Shown: positions 45,158 through 54,186 of the stretch, piece by piece
Layout: each line of letters opens with the position of its first letter
Numbering within the stretch: position 1 is the first letter of the stretch
DNA from: Treponema bryantii
GTDB lineage: Bacteria > Spirochaetota > Spirochaetia > Treponematales > Treponemataceae
Direction of reading: 5' to 3'
DNA length: 64,000 nt
Assembly: GCF_900111035.1 (NCBI RefSeq)
Contig: NZ_FOFU01000010.1
Location: 1 to 64,000, forward strand
Notes under the pieces: model-generated
The model's database searches: none
What the model was told of the DNA's origin: nothing
What the model saw: the letters and a program-made list of their open reading frames with translations, nothing else
Program-made: the position numbers and the translations under genes

Positions 45158-46150
45158 TTACAACAACACAAATCCACCACTTTGTGCATATCTCCACATA
45201 TCGCTAATCAGATTTGGTTTGTAAGTTTTAAATTGATGTTGAACAAAAGTAGAATTAAATTTCCTTAAATCATCATTACGATTTTGAATGAGCTTTACAT
45301 ATTCCATTCTCGGAATCTTATTGTTTTTTCGCATATTACAAGCTGGACATGCTAAAACAAAATTCCAGAGTTTATCTTCCTTTATAAAACTCCAAGGGAT
45401 AAAGTGGTCCACATGAATCTCATACAATTTTCTTCCACAATAAAAACAATTATACTGTTCAAATTCATTATAAAGAACCTGACGGAACACAGATAAATCA
45501 TCACGTTGTGGTGTTGCTAATTCAAGTTTTTCTAAAAGTTTTGTAACAACAGATTCATCATTTATCTTTTCCAAAAACTTAGCCCATGCATAATAGTTGA
45601 GTTTTTCAATTTCGATTTTATATTTAAGCATAAAATTAAAAGCATAAGGATTCAGAAAAATTCCATCACCTTTCAAATCAAAAGCATAAAGGCAATTCTG
45701 AAAATCTCTATGAAGAGCACCGATTACATTTCTTCGGCAGTCATTGCTCACTTGTTTTATAACAGAGCTTCTCTTTTTTTCTGGAATTGAAATAAAAGGT
45801 AAATTTGCAAAAGATGATTCTTCCTGAATTAATGCTATGAAAATCTGTTCTATTTTGGAATATTCGCTCTTCCCATCAGGCAGCATTTGTTTTAAATGAT
45901 ATTTAGTAATCAGATTCCAATAGTTTTCAGCAAATTTTCCAAAAAGATTATCATAGCTGATGAAAAGGCTAGAATCCTCCTCTTCACTATTAAAGAGATT
46001 ATCTAGAATAGATTTTACTAGGCCAAATTTATACGTTGTCCTTTTGGCGGAACTATCTGAAAATACATAATTGAATAACATCCAAAAAGTATCTTCATTT
46101 ATTGGCCCCTCCCTTAATGTTCCAGAAGTCTTATTCCATCCTGCTGCCAT
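45158..46150 (-). CDS. HNH endonuclease of the helicase/NUDIX operon
   Basis: A 330-aa protein with an HNH nuclease motif near the C-terminus: CFYCGRKLYEIHVDHFIPWS, then NFVLACPACNMRKNNKIP. It holds two zinc CxxC pairs and the DH catalytic pair. The N-terminal 220 residues are helical and unfamiliar (NEDTFWMLFNYVFSD, FISIPEKKRSSVIKQ), probably a target-recognition or partner domain. It is the last gene of a four-gene minus-strand operon, 16 bp after the PD-(D/E)XK-like gene. A role as an effector nuclease of a defence system is inferred from this context. Confidence 0.85.
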   Translation of the reverse strand: MAAGWNKTSGTLREGPINEDTFWMLFNYVFSDSSAKRTTYKFGLVKSILDNLFNSEEEDSSLFISYDNLFGKFAENYWNLITKYHLKQMLPDGKSEYSKIEQIFIALIQEESSFANLPFISIPEKKRSSVIKQVSNDCRRNVIGALHRDFQNCLYAFDLKGDGIFLNPYAFNFMLKYKIEIEKLNYYAWAKFLEKINDESVVTKLLEKLELATPQRDDLSVFRQVLYNEFEQYNCFYCGRKLYEIHVDHFIPWSFIKEDKLWNFVLACPACNMRKNNKIPRMEYVKLIQNRNDDLRKFNSTFVQHQFKTYKPNLISDMWRYAQSGGFVLL

Positions 46151-46166
46151 ATATCTCCAAAAATAT

Positions 46167-47030
46167 TTATTCTTTGTAAGCTGCTTCTGTAAGTAACAAT
46201 ATTAAATCTTCAATATTCTCCATATCTGAAGGTAAAATTGTTAAAATATATCTATTGCGCTTAGCATTATATCGCCATTCTATTCCTAATTGATTGATTG
46301 AATTATCAATAGATTCTAATTGTTCTGCTTTGACCAATAAACGAACCCATTCTTTTTTAGGCTTAAAATAAATGAAATTGTTTACAATTCCATCTTTTGA
46401 TAAACCGATATAAGGCTTTACATAATTTAATTCATAACCGACTGCTTTTTTTTGAATATAAGAAAGCAATGTATCTGTCATATTTAAGCTTTTTACACAA
46501 CTCTTTGTTTCCCAATACTGTCTATCAACTTTTGCATAAGAATCTGTATCGTCAATTTCAGAAGCGATTGGAGCAAGATTTATAACTTTTGTAAAAATAA
46601 GTGAAACTTTATCTCCGACTTTTACTGCTTTCATTTGCAATGCAATAATTGGAATAGCTTTATTAAATAAATGAATAACATTTAAAAATCTATGTGTAAT
46701 ATCTTCCGCAATTATCACAGCAACATGATCATATGCTGGATACCTATTTTTTTCTAAATCCCAATATTCAATTGTTCGAATTATATGACTTGCATCTGTT
46801 TCCCCAAGTTGTATTTCTACCTCGTATCTAATAGGATTTTCATCATCATCATTTTCCAACAATAAATCTAATCTTCCACCAGATTCTTGTTTTCGTTCTT
46901 TATCTCGAACATGAACATTTCCTAAACCAAGAATCTCTGGATTTTCTGCTATTGTTTGTTGTATCCAAGCTTCATTAATTTCAGAAGATTTTTTTAAATC
47001 TATTTCTGGAAGTTTTACAAATTCTGTCAT
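46167..47030 (-). CDS. PD-(D/E)XK-like nuclease-fold protein
   Basis: A 287-aa protein. The segment GGRLDLLLENDDDENPIRYE then VEIQLGETD has the D-x(n)-E-x-(E/Q) pattern of the PD-(D/E)XK fold (RLDLLL and YEVEIQ). It is followed by helices RTIEYWDLEKNRYPAYD and strand HVAVIIAED. The C-terminal half (KPYIGLSKDGIVNNFIYFKP) is unlike anything I can name. AGGAGGG precedes the start. It lies between the NUDIX and HNH genes and probably acts with them. Confidence 0.75.
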   Translation of the reverse strand: MTEFVKLPEIDLKKSSEINEAWIQQTIAENPEILGLGNVHVRDKERKQESGGRLDLLLENDDDENPIRYEVEIQLGETDASHIIRTIEYWDLEKNRYPAYDHVAVIIAEDITHRFLNVIHLFNKAIPIIALQMKAVKVGDKVSLIFTKVINLAPIASEIDDTDSYAKVDRQYWETKSCVKSLNMTDTLLSYIQKKAVGYELNYVKPYIGLSKDGIVNNFIYFKPKKEWVRLLVKAEQLESIDNSINQLGIEWRYNAKRNRYILTILPSDMENIEDLILLLTEAAYKE

Positions 47031-47063
47031 ATAACAACCCTCCTAGGTCAAAACAATTCTTTC

Positions 47064-47468
47064 TTACAGAATCTCTTCAATTTTATCCAAAATCAGCTGA
47101 TCCGCAGGCAACCAATCTACAGAACGTAAAGTTTCTTTTGTTACCCATTTGGCAGCTTCATGCTCGAGAAGTTTCAAATCACCAGAAACAATTGTACACA
47201 GAATACAATGCATAGTCAGATGAAAATTTGGATAATCGTAATCCACTACTCCAAGAATTTTTTCAGCCTTTACTTCTGTCGCCAGTTCTTCTCGAATTTC
47301 TCGTTCAATACATTGTTCAGGAGTTTCACCAGGTTCAAGTTTTCCGCCAGGAATTTCCCAGCCATCTTTATAATCGCCATAACCACGCTGAGTTGCAAAT
47401 ATTTCTTTTTTATTTGTCTCTGGATTTGTGCGAAGAATAATTGCTCCGCTTACTGTTACTTGTTTCAT
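47064..47468 (-). CDS. NUDIX hydrolase, MutT-like
   Basis: A 134-aa NUDIX protein. The NUDIX box GGKLEPGETPEQCIEREIRE continues with ELATEV, so all catalytic Glu residues are present. The start VTVSGAIILRTNP and the end KWVTKETLRSVDWLPADQLI resemble (deoxy)nucleoside triphosphate pyrophosphohydrolases. It follows the PLD-helicase gene by 3 bp, a tight coupling that suggests a shared function rather than simple pool cleaning. Confidence 0.92.
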   Translation of the reverse strand: MKQVTVSGAIILRTNPETNKKEIFATQRGYGDYKDGWEIPGGKLEPGETPEQCIEREIREELATEVKAEKILGVVDYDYPNFHLTMHCILCTIVSGDLKLLEHEAAKWVTKETLRSVDWLPADQLILDKIEEIL

Positions 47469-47471
47469 TTT

Positions 47472-50400
47472 TTATGCCTCTAAATAACTATATAAGTTTT
47501 GTGGAACAGAAGGTTCAATATCAAACTGTAGATTAACAACGGGAAGCATTTGACCTTTCTCATTTGGAATCTGAGTCTGTTCCTTTGACTCGTAATCTGT
47601 TTTCATTTTTCCAATATAATAAAAATCAGTTCCTTCATTATCATCTTTTTTGATAAAGAGTTCTATCTGTATATTGTTTGTTTCCTGATTTAAGATTGCT
47701 TCAACATCTGGGGAATTCAAATATCTCTTATTTTTACTCATCCAATTGAAGCGAGTATTATTTATAAAATAATCTTTATACTTGGTTGAAGATGAAATAT
47801 CTTCTGCTTTTTCATAAGTTACAAAAACAGGACACTTCTTTCTTCCTTCGACTTCCTGAATAATATAACCGCCAACATTCTGAGGATTCTGGTCTTTGTC
47901 AAAGTTCATAATTTTGAAAACATCTTTTCTAGAATATTTTCTATAATAAACCAAACCATCATCACCATATACTTCATTTTCTTTTATTGTTGCCTTATTG
48001 ATTCCATATTCTAGAAGATCGAGAAGATGCTCTTTATAAAGATTATTCTGAAGCATGCTATTAAAACTTTCAGTTTTTGAAAATGTCTTTTTTGCATTAT
48101 CATAAGAAACATAAGATATCTCTCCATATTTCTTTTGATCTTCCTGACGATAATACTCTTTTGAAAGTACCTTTAGGATTTGTTTTACACTACCTTTAAA
48201 GACAACTTTTCTTTGTGACAATTCATTAGAAAACTGTTCAAGCGTTACTGTATTATTTTCAACTAATAGCTTTAATAAAAGAAGTTCATGCATCCTAAAA
48301 CCATGTGAAAATTCCAAAGAAATAAATTGTAAAGAAGTTCTATGCTTTGGTTCTAAATCTGTATATTCCCTATCCATCTTTTTTAAGAACTCATAATATG
48401 AACCTGCATAATCAATAAAAAGATGGGGATCAATAAATCCGTTATTTACAAAATCCATCATAGTTGGAATTTTTGCTAATCGCATTTTGAGTTTATTGAA
48501 TTCTTCTTTCAGTAATTTAAGCTGTGTAAAATTAGTATCATTAATTGCTTGGTAAATCTTTTGTCTTGCTATTTCATTAATTTGAACCGTTGAAGTCCCA
48601 GGTAATCCTGAAGAACCAGTATTCATAACTTTACGAAGATTATCTTTGTTGTATGAATTATCTCCATAAAGGGCTATTGGAATAAAGAAATTGTTCTCGT
48701 AGTTTCCAATAAAATCTATAACAGAAACATATGATTTTCCTTTATATTTTCTCAATCCACGACCAAGCTGCTGAACAAAAATGATAGCAGATTGAGTTGG
48801 ACGAAGCATTACAACTTGATTTACCGAAGGGATATCAACGCCTTCATTAAAAATATCCACACTGATAATATACTGAAGTGGATTATCATCTGATTCCAAT
48901 TCCTGAATTACTCTTTCTCGTTCTGCATCTGAATTATCTCCAGTAAGATATTTTGTATAATATCCATCATTGTTTAATTTAGCAGACAACTCTTTTGCTT
49001 CATCAATTCGACTACAAAATATTAATCCCTTAACTGGATATGCAAAATTTCTATAAAGATTTATTGTTCGCTCAATATGCTTAATTCGCTCTTCACAAAT
49101 AAGTTTACTAAAATCAGAGTTGTCATCAATAACTTCACCATCAACAGTCAAATCTGAAAGTCCATAATAGTGGAATGGACAAAGAAGCTCTTCTTCCATT
49201 GCTTTTTGAAGTCTAATCTCATAGGCTATGTTATTATGAAACATAGAGAAAATATCGAAACCATCTGTACGCTCTGGAGTTGCTGTAAGACCTAACAGGA
49301 ATTTTGGAGTGAAATAATCTATTACTTTCTTGTAGCTTTCGGCACCAGCATGGTGAACTTCATCAACAATTATGTAATCAAATTCGTTTTTCTCGAAAGA
49401 CTTTAATGTGTCTTCTTTTGCCAAAGTGAATACAGATGCAAATAAATAATCAGCATCAATATCTTTCTGACTTCCATTTAAAAACCCAGTTTTGATATTT
49501 GGAAAAATATTCTTAAAACTTTTTTCAGACTTATCAAGAATCATATCTCGATGTGCGACATACAATACTTTGCGAGGTTTTTCTTGCTTTACATCAAAAA
49601 TGGAAAGATAGGTTTTACCAGTTCCAGTTGCTGCAATTAAAAGTGCTCGATTTTGATTTTCTTCACGTAGATTATGCAGTGCTACCAATGCTTCTTCTTG
49701 CATTGAGTTTGGAACAATTTCCATTTCTACATCATCTTCTTCTATTTCAATTTCAGTTGTAAATTCTGTAAATTGCTCGAATTGAGTTTCTTCTAATTCT
49801 TCTCTAAAAGCTGGAACAATTGGATTTTTATCTTCATCCTTTTGTAATTCCTTTTCCTGTTTTCGTAATTCTTTAATTTGCTTATTAACAAGCTTTAAGG
49901 TCAGTTTCTTTTCTTCATATTTGTTAGAATACTTTTTAAGCCATTCTTCATTTACTTCATTTGCTTGCTTCCAGACTTCTTCGAATTCTTCGCGTACTGA
50001 AAATACAATTTGACCATCTGTACATGAAAGGAATTTCACACTCCACTCTTGATTCATTGTTAATGCAGAGGCTGTTAAATTTGCACTTCCAATAATAATT
50101 GAATAATAATTACTATGCTCAAAAATATAACCTTTTGGATGGAAACCACCTTTTGTATAAGCTCTGATTTCAATATTTGGAAACTGCATTAATTCTCGCA
50201 ATGCTGAAGGCTGTGTAAAATTCAAATAGTTTGTAGTTAGGATTCTTCCTTTAATCGGATTTTCTCGATGAGCTACAGAATATAAAGCAAGTTCATCTAG
50301 CTTTTGTTTTATTGCAGCAAGACCTTCGTTATTTATAAATGCAACAGAAAAATCAAAAGATTTACAATTTGATAGTTCTTCAAGTAGTGATGTTAAAATC

Positions 50401-50525
50401 TTTTTTTCTCTATGATAATCATTAATCAATAGTGATGGTGCCAATTCAGAAATTGAATGATGTGTTTTTGAAATAAACCCCGTTTGTAAGCTTTGCAACA
50501 ATTGAGCAGAATCTAAACTCGTCAT
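47472..50525 (-). CDS. PLD-nuclease / SF2 helicase / DUF3427 fusion
   Basis: A 1017-aa protein with three parts. Residues about 35-190 are a phospholipase D-type nuclease domain (FHPKGYIFEHSNYYS then IIIGSANLTAS: H129, K131, S147, N149). Residues about 275-640 are an SF2 helicase: Walker A ATGTGKT (299-305), DEVHH (388-392), GLTATPERT, and QQLGRGLRKYKGKSYVSVID. Residues about 680-1010 match the DUF3427 type (ISYVSYDNAKKTFSKTESF, CPVFVTYEKAED). A charged linker joins the first two. It is the first gene of the operon that also encodes NUDIX, PD-(D/E)XK-like and HNH proteins. It resembles type III-restriction and Mokosh-like architectures without being identical to either. Confidence 0.88.
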   Translation of the reverse strand: MTSLDSAQLLQSLQTGFISKTHHSISELAPSLLINDYHREKKILTSLLEELSNCKSFDFSVAFINNEGLAAIKQKLDELALYSVAHRENPIKGRILTTNYLNFTQPSALRELMQFPNIEIRAYTKGGFHPKGYIFEHSNYYSIIIGSANLTASALTMNQEWSVKFLSCTDGQIVFSVREEFEEVWKQANEVNEEWLKKYSNKYEEKKLTLKLVNKQIKELRKQEKELQKDEDKNPIVPAFREELEETQFEQFTEFTTEIEIEEDDVEMEIVPNSMQEEALVALHNLREENQNRALLIAATGTGKTYLSIFDVKQEKPRKVLYVAHRDMILDKSEKSFKNIFPNIKTGFLNGSQKDIDADYLFASVFTLAKEDTLKSFEKNEFDYIIVDEVHHAGAESYKKVIDYFTPKFLLGLTATPERTDGFDIFSMFHNNIAYEIRLQKAMEEELLCPFHYYGLSDLTVDGEVIDDNSDFSKLICEERIKHIERTINLYRNFAYPVKGLIFCSRIDEAKELSAKLNNDGYYTKYLTGDNSDAERERVIQELESDDNPLQYIISVDIFNEGVDIPSVNQVVMLRPTQSAIIFVQQLGRGLRKYKGKSYVSVIDFIGNYENNFFIPIALYGDNSYNKDNLRKVMNTGSSGLPGTSTVQINEIARQKIYQAINDTNFTQLKLLKEEFNKLKMRLAKIPTMMDFVNNGFIDPHLFIDYAGSYYEFLKKMDREYTDLEPKHRTSLQFISLEFSHGFRMHELLLLKLLVENNTVTLEQFSNELSQRKVVFKGSVKQILKVLSKEYYRQEDQKKYGEISYVSYDNAKKTFSKTESFNSMLQNNLYKEHLLDLLEYGINKATIKENEVYGDDGLVYYRKYSRKDVFKIMNFDKDQNPQNVGGYIIQEVEGRKKCPVFVTYEKAEDISSSTKYKDYFINNTRFNWMSKNKRYLNSPDVEAILNQETNNIQIELFIKKDDNEGTDFYYIGKMKTDYESKEQTQIPNEKGQMLPVVNLQFDIEPSVPQNLYSYLEA

Positions 50526-50576
50526 ACTAGCAGCTTACCAGGAATTTAAAAAAAGAACCAGATCTCTGCGTTAGGC

Positions 50577-50691
50577 TATGGAGCACCGCCGGAGGCGTCC
50601 ACCGCAGCGAGCTGAATGGCGAGTGAGGAGGATGAGCGGTAGCGAAGTGCGGAACAGCCGACCGGACGCCTGAAAGGTGGCCGGGAACGCC
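50577..50691. repeat. GC-rich intergenic element with inverted repeats
   Basis: The 166-bp gap between the helicase start and the WYL gene is mostly a GC-rich block unlike the AT-rich genes beside it. AGGCGTCC and GGACGCCT form arms near 50593-50600 and 50664-50671, and AACGC-type ends recur on both sides. One edge touches the WYL stop codon. No credible gene is seen. Confidence 0.55.
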
Positions 50692-51678
50692 CTATTTATT
50701 CTTCACCCTCTCCGCCATCTTCTTCACTTCGTCTGCATACATCTTCTTCAATTCCGGCGGATTTACAACAGTAACTGAAGCTCCAAATCTCAAGAGCCAG
50801 TATAGTGTTTCCTGAATCTGGTTTGTTTCAAAACTCAAATAGACTGTGCCGTCTTCATTCTGGCTGCACTGCTGATTTTTATGCCAGGTGCGTTCCAGGA
50901 CGTATGTGTTTATTGACTTATCAAAAAGAAGCTCTATTTTCTGCGGTTTTGTTTCGTTATTCCAGATTCCAAAGTTCGGATCTATATGGACTTTCTGCTG
51001 ATAACTTTTGTCATACTTAAATTCATCGCCAAGCTCAATGTTCTTCATTCGGGCTAAGGTGAATGTTGCGAAATCTTCATGCTTTGGTGAATAGCCCAGA
51101 ATATACCAGTCGCCTTTCTGATTGTAAATCTTATATGGATGAAGTTCGTGTGGAGTATATTCAGTGGCGCTGATTTTTCTGTAATCAAACTTCATGATTT
51201 TATGAAGTTTTGTTGCTTTAAACACATCATTAAAAACTTCTTCGGGGATAACCGGAATCGGGTCTGCTATGAACTCTACGTCGTTTGCGAAACTTGACTG
51301 CACTTCTACCTGATTGGGCAGCATCTGAGACAGTGTGTTATAAACTTTTTCGATTGTCTTTTTAAGCGGTGTATTATTGTAGCGTTCCATGAGTGGCAGG
51401 ATTCCTGTTACTGCAAATACTTCGCTTTCTGTGAGCATCATGTTTTTTACAAAGTATGTGTTATCGCTGTAATAATAGCCTTTACGCATCCTGTCATATT
51501 CGATTGGTGCGTTGTAATAGATTTTCAGCTCGTCGATATCGCGAAGGATTGTACGGCGGGAAACTTCCAGTTCCTTCATAAGGCGTTCAACACTCGGGTA
51601 TCCGAGATTCTGAATTGCCTGCTCTATCTTAAATAATCTTAATGGCTTTGTATGATTTTCTTTTATTCTGGCGCTCAT
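50692..51678 (-). CDS. WYL-domain transcriptional regulator 1
   Basis: A 328-aa regulator with an N-terminal helix-turn-helix (QNLGYPSVERLMKELEVSRR then TILRDIDELK) and a WYL ligand-sensing domain (LHPYKIYNQKGDWYILGYSP). A C-terminal extension follows (YWLLRFGASVTVVNPPELKK). WYL proteins often regulate defence, DNA-repair and phage-response genes. It is divergent from the umuDC pseudogene and lies next to the nuclease operon. The ATG is only six bases after a TATAAT. Confidence 0.92.
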   Translation of the reverse strand: MSARIKENHTKPLRLFKIEQAIQNLGYPSVERLMKELEVSRRTILRDIDELKIYYNAPIEYDRMRKGYYYSDNTYFVKNMMLTESEVFAVTGILPLMERYNNTPLKKTIEKVYNTLSQMLPNQVEVQSSFANDVEFIADPIPVIPEEVFNDVFKATKLHKIMKFDYRKISATEYTPHELHPYKIYNQKGDWYILGYSPKHEDFATFTLARMKNIELGDEFKYDKSYQQKVHIDPNFGIWNNETKPQKIELLFDKSINTYVLERTWHKNQQCSQNEDGTVYLSFETNQIQETLYWLLRFGASVTVVNPPELKKMYADEVKKMAERVKNK

Positions 51679-51720
51679 AGGTTAATTATATCACAAAATA
51701 TCCCAAAAAAATGATTTTCA

Positions 51721-51758
51721 GTGCCTATTTTTGGCACCTGTAACTACTATACTATAAT
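51721..51758 (+). promoter_or_regulatory. Promoter of the umuDC pseudogene with inverted repeat
   Basis: TTGGCA (51731-51736), 16 bp, TATAAT (51753-51758). GTGCC-N7-GGCAC (51721-51737) overlaps the -35 box and may be an operator for the divergent WYL regulator. Unlike the intact umuD locus, a normal ribosome binding site (AGAGAGG) precedes the ATG at 51801. Confidence 0.55.
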
Positions 51759-51800
51759 ACAGAATAAATATTCAAACTGCAATATTAAAGAGAGGTAAAC

Positions 51801-52786
51801 ATGATTACAGGATTTCCAAGTCCGGCTCAGGGCTACGAGCATAACCAGATGGATTTTAATTCCTACATTATCAAGCATCCTTCGGCAACTGTTGTAAGGA
51901 ACGCATTTATAAAGAAGTTGGGATTCCGATCTGCGTTGGTGCCGGCCCTACGAAAACTCTCGCAAAGCTCTACAACAAAAAGGCAAAAGAGCACGGTGGA
52001 GTTTTTGTATATAATCCTGACAAGGTTGATGCTCTGCTTGAACAGACTGACTGTGCCTCTATATGGGGAATCGGACCTGCCCGTGCTCAAAAGCTTGAGA
52101 TGCACGGAATTAAAAATGCCTTGATGCTCAAGCACATGCCGTTATGCGACGCAAAGAGGCTTCTGACTTCTCAGGGCTTTGAAACTGTAATGGAATTAAA
52201 CGGCAAGCGCTGCATGGATAAAATAACAAGGCAAACAAAAGATATTATTACTTCAAGCCGTCAGTTCTCTAAGAAAGTTTATGATCTTGATACTCTTGAA
52301 TGTGCCCTGGTTGAATACACGGAACTCGCTGTAGAAAAACTGCGCAAGCAGAACTCTGAATGCAGAATTGTTCAGATTTGCATTTCTACCTGTAATTTTT
52401 ATTCAGATAAGCTGGATGAGCAGTATTCTAATGCGGCCTTTGCAGAGCTACCCCGCCTTACTTCCTACACTCCGGATTTAGTAAATGCCGCAAGACTTAT
52501 TCTTCCTCACATATATCATGAAAGCTACGGCTACAAAGTAATTATGGTAACGCTCCTGGATATTATGCCTGCCCAGTATCAGGGCTGGCTTTGGATAGAC
52601 CCGAAAGAAGACATCAAAAAACGAAAACTGATGGAAGCCGTTGATACAATAACAAACACCTACGGCCGCCGTTCCATCACCCTCGCTAAGTCCTGGACTA
52701 AGACTGGCTGGGAAATGAAGCGGGAATTTTTGAGTCCGATGTCAATTTCTGATAATCTCCAGAGAAAGGAGAATATAAATGATTGA
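51801..52786 (+). pseudogene. Deletion-fused umuD-umuC remnant
   Basis: The first 32 codons (MITGFPSPAQGYEHNQMDFN, ending HPSATVV) equal the start of the intact umuD at 62811. At about 51896 the sequence jumps, in another frame, to the middle of UmuC (KERIYKEVGIPICVGAGPTK). It then stays open to 52786 (IWGIGPARAQKLEMHGIKNA, MLKHMPLCDAKRLL). By comparison with the intact copy about 590 bp are missing: the rest of umuD and the UmuC N-terminus with the catalytic DGNSFYAS and SIDES motifs. No polymerase can be made. A UmuC C-terminal fragment of 228 aa could start at 52100. Confidence 0.88.
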
Positions 52787-53147
52787 TTGTCTTGCAGTTG
52801 CACTTGGCGGTGCCATAGGTTCAGTTCTACGTTACCTGATTGGATTGCTTCCTCTCAAAGAGCAGACTCTGTTTCCGATAAAAACTTTTGCAATAAATGT
52901 TCTTGACTGTTTTATCATCGGACTGATTGCTGCTTTCAGTTTATGATCAAGCAATCTTAATCCCCGCCTGATGTTATTCTTGAAAGTTGGAATCTTCGGA
53001 GGTTTTACAACAATTTCAACGTTTGCACTTGAAAGCTCTAATCTTCTGAAAAACGGACATCCAGGAATTGCAGCTTTATATATGTTCCTGAGCATTGCTA
53101 TAGGAATCGCATTTGTTCTACTTTCAGAACTTTTCATAAAAAAATAA
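52779..53147 (+). pseudogene. crcB/fluC fluoride channel gene with in-frame TGA
   Basis: Reading from the ATG at 52779, which overlaps the umuC remnant, gives a typical Fluc channel: VALGGAIGSVLRYLIGL, FAINVLDCFIIGLIAAF, LMLFLKVGIFGGFTTISTFA, to a TAA at 53145-53147 (123 codons including the stop). Codon 56 is TGA (52944-52946). Both halves keep strong family similarity, so the mutation is recent or a sequencing error; a CGA-to-TGA change would do it. Fluc works as a dimer of intact four-helix subunits, so the product should be inactive. Confidence 0.85.
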
Positions 53148-53163
53148 ATTAGATATTATATAA

Positions 53164-54168
53164 TTAGTTATTCTTCAGTATTTCTCTGGCTGCATCTCCA
53201 ACTCTATTCTTCAATTCTTTTGGCCCCAAAATTCTTGCACTACCTCCGAAAGACATAACCCATGCAACAACCTGACCCAACTGATTAGTTTCAAATGAAA
53301 GATATACAGAACCATCAGGATTTTCTTTCATTGTCTGACCTTTGTGCCAGGTTCTTTCCATTACGTATGTTTTCAATCCTTTCACAAACTCAATTTCAAC
53401 CTTAAACTTTTCGCCGCTGTTTCCCCAGGCTCCCATTTGAACATCAATATGCTGTTCAAGTTTAAAGTCTTTCGGAATAGAAAACTTGTCTTTAGTGATT
53501 TTACTGTTTCTAATTCGTGGCATTGCATAAAGTCTGATTGCCTGCGCATGATGCGAATATCCAAGAACATACCAGCTGCCTTTCTGGCAAATCATATGAT
53601 AAGGATCAAATCGTCTTTCTTCATAATCAGTATTCTGTGCAGTCTTGTATTCCATCTGCAGTGTAAAATGCGCCTTTGTTGCTTTTAATACATTTTCGAA
53701 AACTCCTTTTTCTAAAGTCGTTATCGGGTCAGAAATAAAATGAACTTCATTGTTTATCAAAGCTGAATCAACAGTAATATTTTCAGGCAACATTTCAATC
53801 AGCTTATTCATCAGGTTTCTGTAAGATTCTTCAAGCGGAGTATTTTTATATTGTTCCAGCAAAGGAAGAATTGTAGAAAGTGTCAGGAGCTCTCCTTCCT
53901 TAAGCATAACCTGCTTAATATAAAAAGTGTTGTCAGTGTAATAATACCCATTCTTCTGAAAGTCATACTCTATTGGTGCTCCGTAGTCATCCTGCAATGT
54001 TCTTATATATCGACCAAACGTACTGCGGCTGAATTCAGTTCCCCAAACTTTATTAAGCTTATTAGCATTCGGATATTCACCGTTTCGGATTGCCTGGTCA
54101 ATTTTCATCAGATAATTCAGAGTATGAAATGAATTGTTCTTTACTTCCTTCTGCTTTTTCTGTGCCAT
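53164..54168 (-). CDS. WYL-domain transcriptional regulator 2
   Basis: A 334-aa paralogue of the regulator at 50692-51678. It has a helix-turn-helix-like start (NGEYPNANKLNKVWGTEFSR, STFGRYIRTLQ), a WYL core (FDPYHMICQKGSWYVLGYSH) and the same C-terminal block (RTWHKGQTMKENPDGSVYLS, FETNQLGQVVAWVMSFGG). It follows the Vat-like gene by 18 bp with a good AGGAGAG ribosome binding site, so the two are probably one operon. Confidence 0.92.
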   Translation of the reverse strand: MAQKKQKEVKNNSFHTLNYLMKIDQAIRNGEYPNANKLNKVWGTEFSRSTFGRYIRTLQDDYGAPIEYDFQKNGYYYTDNTFYIKQVMLKEGELLTLSTILPLLEQYKNTPLEESYRNLMNKLIEMLPENITVDSALINNEVHFISDPITTLEKGVFENVLKATKAHFTLQMEYKTAQNTDYEERRFDPYHMICQKGSWYVLGYSHHAQAIRLYAMPRIRNSKITKDKFSIPKDFKLEQHIDVQMGAWGNSGEKFKVEIEFVKGLKTYVMERTWHKGQTMKENPDGSVYLSFETNQLGQVVAWVMSFGGSARILGPKELKNRVGDAAREILKNN

Positions 54169-54186
54169 AAATAACTCTCCTGCAGT

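Noticed and set aside
51890-51900. Programmed frameshift in the umuD-umuC region
   Set aside because: Comparison with the intact locus shows about 590 bp are absent, including catalytic residues, so a frameshift would not restore a protein.
52944-52946. TGA in crcB as selenocysteine or a recoded codon
   Set aside because: No SECIS-like hairpin follows, Fluc channels do not use selenocysteine, and TGA serves as an ordinary stop elsewhere in the window (for example lnt and umuD).
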